Source of the DNA: Methylotenera versatilis 301
Lineage (GTDB): Bacteria > Pseudomonadota > Gammaproteobacteria > Burkholderiales > Methylophilaceae
DNA: 64,000 nucleotides
Direction of reading: 5' to 3'
NCBI RefSeq assembly: GCF_000093025.1
Contig: NC_014207.1
Location: forward strand, 1,984,001 to 2,048,000
A program made the translations under genes and the position numbers. Below, piece after piece: positions 56,553 to 64,000 of the stretch; the stretch's first letter is position 1; each line of letters starts with the position of its first letter. The notes under the pieces are model-generated. The model made no database searches, was not told the DNA's origin, and was given only the letters and a program-made list of their open reading frames with translations.

Positions 56553-56980
56553 CCTAAGATAAGTGTAACGTCAATATTGCCGCGGGTAGCATTGGAATAT
56601 GGACAGACTTCGTGCGCTTCATGGATCAGGGCTTCGGCTTTAGCGCGGTCCATGCCAGGTACGCTGATGCTCAGGGCAACATCAACATTAAAACCTTTGG
56701 CCCCATTCGTGCGCGTTCCGAAATCCACACTGGCATTGATAGATGTATCAGCAGGCAAGACAACTTTTTGCGTGCCTGCGACAAACTTTAAGGCACCTAT
56801 GAAGCATGAGGCATAACCCGCAGCGAATAGCTGCTCTGGATTAGTGCCATTACCGTTGCCGCCCATTTCCTTGGGTGGATTAAGTTTGACATCGAGCTTA
56901 CCGTCATCAGATTTCACAATGCCGTCGCGACCCCCGCTGGCCATCGCGTGGGCGGTATAAATAATTTTTTCCAGAGCCAT
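56549..56980 (-). CDS. ohr: Organic hydroperoxide resistance protein (Ohr/OsmC)
   Basis: 143 residues. The two redox cysteines are in GYASCFIGALKF and EVCPYSNATRGN, as in Ohr proteins, and the N terminus (YTAHAMASGGRDG) fits the Ohr subfamily. It reduces organic peroxides using dihydrolipoyl or other dithiols. It sits in a MarR-regulated cluster with a GST and a dienelactone hydrolase. Confidence 0.94.
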   Translation of the reverse strand: MALEKIIYTAHAMASGGRDGIVKSDDGKLDVKLNPPKEMGGNGNGTNPEQLFAAGYASCFIGALKFVAGTQKVVLPADTSINASVDFGTRTNGAKGFNVDVALSISVPGMDRAKAEALIHEAHEVCPYSNATRGNIDVTLILG

Positions 56981-57014
56981 GATTAAGTCCTTAGATTGAT
57001 AAGTAGAAAGAAAG

Positions 57015-57926
57015 TTAAACGCCGTGGTTTTTCAACCAATCTTGTGTCAGCTTCCAAGCGTATTGCGCTGCGGTTTTGTTATAAGTTGGGCGATAGTCTG
57101 CATTGAAGCCATGATTCACATTGGGGAATACCACGATTTCTGAACCGCTGCCTGACTTTTCCAGCCCAGCCTGCATTTGTTCAATGATCTCAGGTTTTAT
57201 AAACGCATCTATGCTTGCATAAAGTCCCAGCACAGGCACTTTCAATGTCTGCGCAATATCAATAGGATCATTAGCCTTTATCTCGGATTTCATGCCGTTG
57301 AGCAGGCCATAATAAGCAACTGCCGCTTTAACCGATGGATTATGCACGGCGTATAACCACACAGCACGGCCACCCCAGCAATAACCTACGGTGCCCAGTT
57401 TAGCTAGGTCGCCCTTGCCGGTGGATTTCACATAAGCCACAGTTGCATCAAGGTCGGCAAGCACCTGCGCATCGGGAACCTTGCTGACAACTTTGCTTAA
57501 TATTTCTCCTACATCCGTCATTTGTGACACATCGCCCTGGCGCGCAAACAGCTCGGGGGCAATCGCCATGTAGCCCAGTTTGGCGAAGCGCCTGCACATA
57601 TCCTTGATATGCTCATGTACGCCAAAGATTTCTTGGATTACCAAAATGACCGGGAAATCTTTGCCAGCGCTGGGCATGGCACGGTAGGCGGGGATGTGAC
57701 CATCCGTAACCGGCACACTAACCTCTCCCGCCACTAAGCCATGCGTATCTGTATTAATGGCTTGGGCCAGTACCGGCTTGGAGGCAATGGCAAAGCCCAC
57801 GGCCAGCGATGTCATCATAAAGGCGCGGCGCGACAATCCTCCAGAACTTACAGTGACCGATTCATCTGATTCCTGATCCGCCAGATTAAAATCGAGCGGT
57901 TGCAATCCATAAGTTTTTATATCCAT
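57015..57926 (-). CDS. Exported dienelactone hydrolase family protein
   Basis: 303 residues. A twin-arginine signal is visible after an N-terminal extension: GGLSRRAFMMTSLAVGFAIASKPVLAQA (about 29-56), so the enzyme is probably periplasmic. Catalytic elements: Glu region VILVIQEIFGVHEHIKD, Cys nucleophile in TVGYCWGGRAVW, Asp in YASIDAFI and His in NVNHGFNADYRPTY. Its biological substrate is unknown. It lies between ohr and the MarR gene in the same direction. Confidence 0.87.
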   Translation of the reverse strand: MDIKTYGLQPLDFNLADQESDESVTVSSGGLSRRAFMMTSLAVGFAIASKPVLAQAINTDTHGLVAGEVSVPVTDGHIPAYRAMPSAGKDFPVILVIQEIFGVHEHIKDMCRRFAKLGYMAIAPELFARQGDVSQMTDVGEILSKVVSKVPDAQVLADLDATVAYVKSTGKGDLAKLGTVGYCWGGRAVWLYAVHNPSVKAAVAYYGLLNGMKSEIKANDPIDIAQTLKVPVLGLYASIDAFIKPEIIEQMQAGLEKSGSGSEIVVFPNVNHGFNADYRPTYNKTAAQYAWKLTQDWLKNHGV

Positions 57927-57979
57927 AGCTAACCTCAGTAAAAATATTGTTAAATTAAGGGTTTAAATGTTTGCAGGGT

Positions 57980-58468
57980 TTAATGTTTTCCCAGCGAAAT
58001 TCTGAGCTTGATCAACTGATGATGCAGTGCTCGCATTTCAGGCAATGAGCAGCCGGTATTGCAAGAAACCTGAATCGGGACTTGCAATGCTTGGTCACGC
58101 AGCTTTTTGCCTGCCGATGTCAGCGTCACAATCACTCGCCGTTCGTCATCGAGCGCTCTTTGCTTTGAGATAAAACCCACCTTTTCCAAGCGCTTTAGTA
58201 AAGGCGTCAATGTGCCAGAATCCAGAAATAGGCGTTGCCCCAGAGTATTCACGGTGAGTGCGTCCTGCTCCCAAAGCACAAGCAGTACTAGATATTGCGG
58301 GTAGGTCAGCTTGAACTGCGCTAGCAAAGGCTTGTAAACCTTGGTCATGCTGAGCGATGCCGAGTAGAGCGCAAAACATAGTTGCTGATCGAGACTTAGC
58401 AGTAAGTCATCCGGCAATCCGGCTAAAGGAGAGTTTGAAGTACATTTCATGACAGAATAATTGCACAC
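57980..58468 (-). CDS. ohrR: OhrR-like MarR family regulator
   Basis: 162 residues. Winged helix (LTVNTLGQRLFLDSGTLTPLLKRLEKVGFISKQRALDDERRVIVTLT) and an N-terminal reactive Cys in LDQQLCFALYSAS, the position of the peroxide-sensing Cys in OhrR. A second Cys pair (SCNTGCSLPE) lies near the C terminus, as in two-Cys OhrR. It presumably represses itself and the downstream hydrolase, ohr and GST until oxidised. MCNYSV may be an overlong start; ATG seven codons in (MKCTSN) is also possible. Confidence 0.85.
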   Translation of the reverse strand: MCNYSVMKCTSNSPLAGLPDDLLLSLDQQLCFALYSASLSMTKVYKPLLAQFKLTYPQYLVLLVLWEQDALTVNTLGQRLFLDSGTLTPLLKRLEKVGFISKQRALDDERRVIVTLTSAGKKLRDQALQVPIQVSCNTGCSLPEMRALHHQLIKLRISLGKH

Positions 58469-58850
58469 AATTAAATATTACACAATCTATTTTATTCAAT
58501 ATTGTTCGACTTTTATGGAAAGTGTAGATTTGCATTCAAAACTGACGTTATTTAGCGATGGTCGGTGACAAAAATATTTTTTGGCAACTGAAATGTACGC
58601 ATAGCATATACCAAGGCAAACAAGTGAAATAAGTACTCATCAGGCAGCTTTGGGTCGGGAGTGAAGATTTTCAGTGGCGGCTTTGAAGAAATGCGATTAT
58701 CAAGCCCAAAAGCAGACCGCCATAAACTTCACTTAGGGCCCATAAGTGACCTTCATCTGTTACATTTAAAGTACTACTTTTAAGGCAAGTCCCAATCCAC
58801 ATAGTCTGACTGTCCTATAAGGGATGTTCCCTTTAGTTGGCATACGTTCT
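58469..58850. other. Intergenic region between two MarR genes
   Basis: 382 bases. Near 58455-58490 the sequence has repeated ACACAATT and TTACACAAT motifs that could form the OhrR operator and the promoter of the leftward operon. A 26-base stretch at 58651-58676 resembles the right flank of the IS1182 element (63217-63242), with 4 mismatches. No gene. Confidence 0.5.
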
Positions 58851-59345
58851 TTATGCTCCGCCAAGTGGCTCAAATGCACTGCTGTCATGCTTAAGCTCCA
58901 TATTTGAAACTAGTTCAGTCAAATGACGATTCAATTCCAATAAAGATTCTGGACTAAGCCGCATTAGCGCATCAGGAAGAATGCCTCGGTAAGGTGGAGG
59001 TGCCTTAGCCATGACTTCACGCCCCAGGTCTGTCAACGATAGATTGACTAACCGCCGGTCCTCTACACTACGCGTACGTATAACATTCCCACCAGTTTCA
59101 AGCTTTTCAATAAGATTACTTGCGGTTGACTGATGCACGGACATAGCTTTGGCTAATCCAGTTACTGTCAAATTATCATTTTCTGCAATTTCAGCCATTG
59201 CCCATAACGAGGCACCACCAATACCTGCAATTTTTTCAATTTCATGGAAGTGACGGGTAGCAGATTTGAAGATAATACGAAATAACTTGAGCGTTTCCAA
59301 AGCGGACTCAGGAGACTTTATATTAATGTTACTTAAGGGCATCAT
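58851..59345 (-). CDS. MarR family transcriptional regulator
   Basis: 164 residues. Winged-helix region LTVTGLAKAMSVHQSTASNLIEKLETGGNVIRTRSVEDRRLVNLSLTDLGREVM is typical. No obvious sensing cysteine. It lies 57 bases after the ClC transporter gene in the same direction, so it may be co-transcribed with it. Ligand unknown. Confidence 0.87.
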   Translation of the reverse strand: MMPLSNINIKSPESALETLKLFRIIFKSATRHFHEIEKIAGIGGASLWAMAEIAENDNLTVTGLAKAMSVHQSTASNLIEKLETGGNVIRTRSVEDRRLVNLSLTDLGREVMAKAPPPYRGILPDALMRLSPESLLELNRHLTELVSNMELKHDSSAFEPLGGA

Positions 59346-59402
59346 AATAATTTCACTTTTAGAAGTATCAGTGTGTTCAAACTATTCTCGATTGTAGCAA
59401 TA

Positions 59403-60749
59403 TCACTCCATATTAGTTTGTGGTTTTTGATTGTCATTTGTGATGCTTGAAATTTGCTTGTCAGCAAGGGTCGAGTATAAAGGTGTGCTGAATATTCTTG
59501 AAATAATGGCCGCGATTAGCGAGATTGCCATTAGGCTAATCACCATTTCATGCCCATCTATCATTTCCATGACGATAATAAATGAAGTGAGAGGTGCTTG
59601 CGTTACCGCTGCCAAAAACCCAGCCATACAAAGTACACTTATCGCAGTAGCTGCATGATAATGCCCAAACAATGGCAACATATCATTGCCGATCCCAGCA
59701 CCAATAGAAAGTGATGGCGCAAATATTCCACCAGGCACTCCGCTTAGATACGTGAATATAGTGGCAAGATATTTTATAGGTGCATATTGCCATGTTGATG
59801 TATTAGTTCCATTAAGAATGTTTTGCGTAAAAATGTAACCTGAACCATGGGCCGCACCATCACTTATAGCACCCAACAAAGCAACTAGCACACCACAGAA
59901 ACCCGCCCACCAAAGTGGATGAAGCGCGCGAAATACCCCGAGCTTGCCGTTCATTCTAGTGGATGACTCGATGAGTGTCCTGCTGAATATACCACCCAAT
60001 ACACCGCAGACCAAACCGCAAACGATAATAGGTGCGATGATATCTTTGTCAATTTTCCCTACAGTGATATGCCCAAAATAGGTGTAGTTACCTTCTAAGG
60101 ACATTGATACCAAACCGGACAATACGATCGCGGTAATGATTACCCCATTGGTTTTTTGTTCAAAATGACGTCCAAGTTCCTCAATTGCGAAAACAATACC
60201 TGCAAGCGGGGTGTTAAAGGCAGCCGAAATTCCTGCAGCGCCACCAGCCAGAATAAGGTGCTTTGGGTGTACTGAAAATCCAGAAGGAAGAAAGCGTCTA
60301 AAAGCATGCATGACACTAGCTGCAACCTGAACAGAGGGTCCTTCTCTGCCAGATGAGAAACCTGCTGCCAGTGCACCAACACCAAGAAAGATCTTTCCAA
60401 ATGCCAATTTAAGTCCTATCAGTTTAGGATGCTCGCTTCTACTACCTTTATCCTGCAAAGCGGCTATGGTTTGTGGAATGCCACTACCACCTGCGCCTAA
60501 AAACCAGCGATTGGTTATCCAGACAATCAGCATTCCTCCAGCTGGGGTCACTACTAGCGGTAACCACCAGCTGGTTTTTTGCAATGAGAAAAAGAAGCTA
60601 GTAGCATATTCCGCGGCCTTTGCGAACATCACAACTATAAACCCAGCCGTCATCGCGGCGACCCAAACAACAAGTCGCTCTCGCCAAGAATCAAGGTCTG
60701 TCAATTTAACAGACCTTATAGTTAACAGAATCTCTTGTATTGATTGCAT
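59403..60749 (-). CDS. ClC family chloride channel or H+/Cl- antiporter
   Basis: 448 residues, about 11 hydrophobic helices. Selectivity-filter motifs: GAGGSGIPQ, GREGPSVQVAASV with the gating glutamate of antiporters, and GVPGGIFAPSLSIGAGIG. The short C terminus has no CBS domains. Probably an inner-membrane Cl-/H+ exchanger. Confidence 0.92.
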   Translation of the reverse strand: MQSIQEILLTIRSVKLTDLDSWRERLVVWVAAMTAGFIVVMFAKAAEYATSFFFSLQKTSWWLPLVVTPAGGMLIVWITNRWFLGAGGSGIPQTIAALQDKGSRSEHPKLIGLKLAFGKIFLGVGALAAGFSSGREGPSVQVAASVMHAFRRFLPSGFSVHPKHLILAGGAAGISAAFNTPLAGIVFAIEELGRHFEQKTNGVIITAIVLSGLVSMSLEGNYTYFGHITVGKIDKDIIAPIIVCGLVCGVLGGIFSRTLIESSTRMNGKLGVFRALHPLWWAGFCGVLVALLGAISDGAAHGSGYIFTQNILNGTNTSTWQYAPIKYLATIFTYLSGVPGGIFAPSLSIGAGIGNDMLPLFGHYHAATAISVLCMAGFLAAVTQAPLTSFIIVMEMIDGHEMVISLMAISLIAAIISRIFSTPLYSTLADKQISSITNDNQKPQTNME

Positions 60750-60779
60750 CGTTATCAGCTATAAACTATTACATAAAAA

Positions 60780-61322
60780 TTATTCGCCTGAATAAACAAT
60801 GTCAGCCCTACGATTTTCGGCCCAAGAGGTTTCATCTTCGCCGGTTGCCTTAGGCTTTTCCTCACCATAACTGATGGTTTCAATTTGTTTGTCCGGCACG
60901 CCTAATAAATTTGCGAGGCTCTTGACCGCAACTGCACGTTTTTGACCTAATGCGAGATTGTATTCACGACTGCCTCTATCATCGGCATTGCCTTCAATGC
61001 GGATACTTTTTTCAGGATGGCTCAGTAGGTATTTAGCATGCGCTTCAAGTAATGTTCTGTATTCTGGCTTAACTACATACTTATCGAAATCAAAGTAAAC
61101 ACTACGTTTAGAGAGGATGTTATTAGGATCCGTTAAGGGATTAACTTCTATCTTATTCTCAGGAGCAGATGATGTAACTGCTGGTGGAGGACTTTCAGGT
61201 TCGGCTTGCTTTGGACTTGCTACTGGCATCTTCGCTACATTACTTGGGGCTTCCTTTACATGCGAACCAGCACACGCGGAGATCATGCCAGCAAGTAACA
61301 AAGGCACTAATATTTTCTTCAT
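60780..61322 (-). CDS. Pal-like OmpA-domain lipoprotein
   Basis: 180 residues. Lipoprotein signal MKKILVPLLLAGMISAC (Cys at 17), a Pro/Ala-rich linker, then an OmpA_C domain from about residue 75 (SVYFDFDKYVVKP, IRIEGNADDRGSREYNLALGQKRA, AENRRADIVY) that binds peptidoglycan. The length and layout match Pal, but tol genes are not adjacent, so this may be a paralogue. Confidence 0.9.
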   Translation of the reverse strand: MKKILVPLLLAGMISACAGSHVKEAPSNVAKMPVASPKQAEPESPPPAVTSSAPENKIEVNPLTDPNNILSKRSVYFDFDKYVVKPEYRTLLEAHAKYLLSHPEKSIRIEGNADDRGSREYNLALGQKRAVAVKSLANLLGVPDKQIETISYGEEKPKATGEDETSWAENRRADIVYSGE

Positions 61323-61571
61323 TTTTAATTTCCTTTAGTTTAAATAGTGATAATTATATAAAACATTTGTACAAATTACATTGTAACAAATGTAATTTGT
61401 GTGTGATTAGCGTTTTTATTAAAAGTTTCTTGGAATTGGATTATTTGGGAAATGAGCATTAGCTTCGTTAACTCTTACGATCAAATGGCAGTATGAAGTC
61501 TAATGCTTCAAGTATCCGATCTTGGTATGTTTATGGCATACGTTCCTAGTTAGCGAACTTCCGCAATGGGT

Positions 61572-63219
61572 CCAGGCTGTGTAAAAACGCGCCATTTGAT
61601 ATAATTATGCAACGGCATTTGTTGGAGCATATAGATGAAGCGATTCATTCAAAGTGAAGACCGAACCCAAGGTATGTTGCTACCGGAACAGCTGGACGAT
61701 TATGTGACTGAAGATAATCCGGTTCGTGTAGTGGATGTCTTTGTCGAGCAACTTGACCTCAGCCAATTAGGGTTTGAAGGTGTTGATCCAAGTGTCACTG
61801 GACGACCCGCTTACCATCCCTCAGTACTTCTTAAGCTTTATATCTACGGCTACCTCAACCGCATCCAATCCAGTCGACGCCTAGAGCGTGAAACGCAACG
61901 CAACCTAGAGCTGATCTGGCTCACAGGTCGCCTGATGCCAGACTTCAAGACCATCGCAAATTTCCGCAAAGACAATGGCGCAGCCATTCGTAAAGTATGT
62001 AGTCAATTCGTTTTGCTGTGTCGTCAACTCAATCTATTCTCAGAAGCCATGGTGGCTATCGACGGTAGTAAATTCAAAGCCGTTAACAACCGTGACCGCA
62101 ACTATACAGCGAACAAAATCAAAAGACGCAGACAGCAAGTTGAAACCAGCATAGAACGTTATTTATCTGCGCTTGAAACTGCGGACAGAGCACAACCGGA
62201 TATTGTCGAAGCCAAGACTGCCCGACTTAAAGATAAGATTGCGATGCTCAAACAACAGATGATGCAACTGAATGCTATTGAGGCCCAGTTGCAAGAAACG
62301 CCCGACAAGCAAATTTCTTTGACTGATCCCGATGCAAGGTCCATGGCCACCAGTGGTCGCGGTAGCGGCATGGTGGGCTACAACGTGCAGACTGCAGTCG
62401 ATACCAAGAATCACCTCATCGTTGCACACGAGGTTACCAATGTGGGTCATGACAGAAGTCAGTTAGCCAATATGGCAGCACAAGCAACGCAAGCGATGGA
62501 ATGCAATCATTTAAATGTGGTCGCTGATCGCGGCTACTTCAGTGGCGAGCAGATTCTTGAATGTGAACAGGCTGGTGCGACCCCATTCGTACCCAAGCCA
62601 ATGACTTCTGGTGCCAAAGCAGAAGGGAGATTTGGCAAGGAAGATTTCATCTTTATTGTTAAGGACAATGAATACCAATGTCCCGCCGGACAACGTCTCC
62701 CATTTCGTATGGCAACGATGGAGCATGGTCTAAATCTGCATCGCTATTGGAGTTCACAATGTCAACACTGCGCAATGAAACCTCAGTGTACGCCGAGTAA
62801 AGAAAGGCGAATCACCCGCTGGGAGCATGAAGGCGTCATTGATGCCATGCACACACGCCTAGAGCTTCAGCCTGAAATGATGCGTATCCGACGTCAAACC
62901 GTTGAACATCCCTTTGGCACCTTAAAGTCATGGATGGGTTACACCCATTTCTTAACCAAGACGCTACCGCGGGTTAGTACAGAAATGAGCTTACACATCC
63001 TAGCTTACAACATGAAAAGAGTCATAAAACTAATGGGAACCTTGGCGCTAATGGAAGCAATGGTGGCCTAGGGGTCATTTACCTTTGCTTTTGTTAAAGT
63101 GTTTGCGTTTCAATCTGGATAAAACAAAAACATATCAACGAAGTTTTAGCGTAAATCAAAATTTACGCCGAGTAAATTTCGTATATATCACTATTTTTTT
63201 GCGTTTTTACACAGCCTGG
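61572..63219 (+). mobile_element. IS1182-family insertion sequence
   Basis: Perfect 19-bp terminal inverted repeats: CCAGGCTGTGTAAAAACGC at 61572-61590 and its reverse complement at 63201-63219. One intact transposase gene fills the element. Target-site duplication was not obvious. It separates the Pal-like gene from the MerR-tauE pair. Confidence 0.88.
61635..63071 (+). CDS. IS1182-family transposase
   Basis: 478 residues, DDE type. N-terminal DUF772-like domain (VDPSVTGRPAYHPSVLLKLYIYGYLNRIQSSRRLERET), then AMVAIDGSKFKAVN (first Asp), a coiled-coil insertion (about 165-220), NVVADRGYFSGEQIL (second Asp) and the C-terminal VEHPFGTLKSWMG (Glu). A Cys-rich segment (SSQCQHCAMKPQC) is typical of the family. 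Apparently intact. Confidence 0.93.
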   Translation: MKRFIQSEDRTQGMLLPEQLDDYVTEDNPVRVVDVFVEQLDLSQLGFEGVDPSVTGRPAYHPSVLLKLYIYGYLNRIQSSRRLERETQRNLELIWLTGRLMPDFKTIANFRKDNGAAIRKVCSQFVLLCRQLNLFSEAMVAIDGSKFKAVNNRDRNYTANKIKRRRQQVETSIERYLSALETADRAQPDIVEAKTARLKDKIAMLKQQMMQLNAIEAQLQETPDKQISLTDPDARSMATSGRGSGMVGYNVQTAVDTKNHLIVAHEVTNVGHDRSQLANMAAQATQAMECNHLNVVADRGYFSGEQILECEQAGATPFVPKPMTSGAKAEGRFGKEDFIFIVKDNEYQCPAGQRLPFRMATMEHGLNLHRYWSSQCQHCAMKPQCTPSKERRITRWEHEGVIDAMHTRLELQPEMMRIRRQTVEHPFGTLKSWMGYTHFLTKTLPRVSTEMSLHILAYNMKRVIKLMGTLALMEAMVA

Positions 63220-63258
63220 GTCGGGTGTGACTATTTTCAGGGTCAGCAATTTTACTTG

Positions 63259-63678
63259 TTATTTAAGACCTTTCTTCAATTTACTAGGCTGCCTAACCCG
63301 ATTTTGACCAGCAATACTAAGCAGCCGAAGAAACTTTGGACATTCAAAATGGTTAGGAGCTTTGCATACGGCAGCATGTAGCAGCCCATCACGCATAGCA
63401 GTCATCTCCTTAATTTTTTGGTCTAGGTCATTGGCTTTTTCTGTAAGTAGCATTCGGTTAATGACAGGCCCGTCTGGAGTAAACATCTCATAAATTTCCT
63501 CCAGTGAAAATCCAGCATTACGTCCCAATGATATTAATGCCAGCCGTTCTAAAACATTTGCGTGGAATAATCTGCGCAAGCCATTCCGACCATAGGATTT
63601 GATTAGACCTTTTTCTTCATAATATCTTAAGGTTGAAGCCGGCAACCCTGATGCTTTTGCAACTTCACCAATATCCAT
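63259..63678 (-). CDS. MerR family transcriptional regulator
   Basis: 139 residues. N-terminal HTH MDIGEVAKASGLPASTLRYYEEKGLI, a middle dimerisation helix, and a C-terminal pair of cysteines in AVCKAPNHFECPKF that could sense metal or redox state. It does not have the CxxCxxC cluster site of SoxR. It is divergent from the permease gene, with a MerR-type promoter between them. Confidence 0.9.
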   Translation of the reverse strand: MDIGEVAKASGLPASTLRYYEEKGLIKSYGRNGLRRLFHANVLERLALISLGRNAGFSLEEIYEMFTPDGPVINRMLLTEKANDLDQKIKEMTAMRDGLLHAAVCKAPNHFECPKFLRLLSIAGQNRVRQPSKLKKGLK

Positions 63679-63701
63679 ATTTCCCCAATTTCAAATAAAG
63701 C

Positions 63702-63732
63702 TTGACCTCAAGTTGACTTGAACTTTTATCCT
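63702..63732 (+). promoter_or_regulatory. MerR-type promoter of the TauE/SafE gene
   Basis: -35 TTGACC (63702-63707) and -10-like TATCCT (63727-63732), separated by 19 bases, the long spacer that MerR activators correct. The spacer contains the palindrome TCAAGT-TG-ACTTGA (63708-63721), close to a SoxR-type box. It faces the permease. Confidence 0.72.
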
Positions 63733-63807
63733 ACTCTTAATGCATTAATCAATCCAACATTTTTACAGTTCAGTTGGTTTGATATTTGAATAGTTTAAGG
63801 AGTTTGT

Positions 63808-64000
63808 ATGCTAAATATTGAATGGATTATTTTATATATTGCTTTAGGATCTTTTGTAGGATTTATGTCAGGTTTGCTAGGAGTTGGCGGGGGTGGGCTA
63901 CTTGTTCCTCTGTTCGCATCAATCTTTATATACCAAGGATTTAGTGCAGATAGCGTTGTTCACTTGGCGTTAGGAACGTCTTTAGCTTGCATGATTATTT
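63808..64000 (+). CDS. TauE/SafE family permease, 5' part only
   Basis: First 64 codons from ATG at 63808, preceded by AAGGA; the gene continues beyond the window. MLNIEWIILYIALGSFVGFMSGLLGVGGGGLLVPLF has the glycine-rich signature of sulfite/organosulfonate exporters of the TauE/SafE type. It is probably controlled by the divergent MerR protein. Confidence 0.88.
   Translation, partial: MLNIEWIILYIALGSFVGFMSGLLGVGGGGLLVPLFASIFIYQGFSADSVVHLALGTSLACMII

Noticed and set aside
62163-62450. Minus-strand ORF of 95 codons inside the IS1182 transposase
   Set aside because: Antisense shadow of an intact transposase gene with no independent support.
58651-63242. 26-base similarity between 58651-58676 and the right flank of the IS1182 element at 63217-63242
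   Set aside because: Only about 22 of 26 positions match and there is no extended homology or second end, so I do not call an IS remnant at 58651.

Overview
The window looks like a chromosomal segment of a betaproteobacterium, most likely a methylotroph of the Methylophilaceae (Methylotenera-like). This is inferred from the complete 14-gene respiratory complex I operon, from the tpiA-secG-tRNA-Leu(GAG) block that normally sits just upstream of nuoA in Betaproteobacteria, and from protein style and modest GC. No rRNA or marker gene is present to fix the genus.

Layout. (1) 1-13753, minus strand: the nuo operon, nuoA to nuoN, with nuoN running off the left edge. (2) 13754-30287: accessory DNA between nuoA and its usual neighbour tRNA-Leu. 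It holds a tripartite RND efflux operon (plus strand), a small lipoprotein, an IS110-family (IS1111-like) element with a structured non-coding tail, and a nine-gene minus-strand cluster (HAD phosphatase, class III aminotransferase, alpha/beta hydrolase, acyl carrier protein, ketosynthase, two half-size EamA transporters, DegT aminotransferase, FemAB-like transferase) that looks like an acyl/amino-conjugate biosynthesis and export pathway of unknown product. (3) 30288-49304: an integrative element in the 3' end of tRNA-Leu(GAG), bounded by a 16-bp duplication of the tRNA 3' end. It carries a tyrosine integrase, an AlpA-like regulator, a Toprim primase and RepA-like helicase, a replication-relaxation protein, a hairpin-rich candidate origin, ArdA, and a defence operon: HsdM, HsdS, a GmrSD/DUF262 nuclease, a Fic protein, HsdR, then a reverse transcriptase overlapping a family A DNA polymerase. 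The RT-polymerase pair is the most interesting item in the window. (4) 49284-53399: tRNA-Leu, secG, tpiA, nnrD-like, bacteriohemerythrin, and a recJ cut off exactly at its DHH motif. (5) 53400-64000: a divergent complete RecJ-like gene, a fragment of a zinc-type alcohol dehydrogenase, a hydroperoxide/thiol stress operon (ohrR-like, dienelactone hydrolase, ohr, GST), a MarR regulator, a ClC transporter, a Pal-like lipoprotein, an IS1182-family insertion sequence, a MerR regulator divergent from a TauE/SafE permease, and a MerR-type promoter with a 19-bp spacer between them.

The element in (3) appears to be a self-replicating or mobilisable island: integrase and regulator next to the tRNA, replication module in the middle, and anti-restriction (ArdA) plus defence cargo distally. 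RT and polymerase lie directly behind hsdR in the same direction, so they are probably expressed with the restriction genes. No relaxase or conjugation apparatus was recognised.
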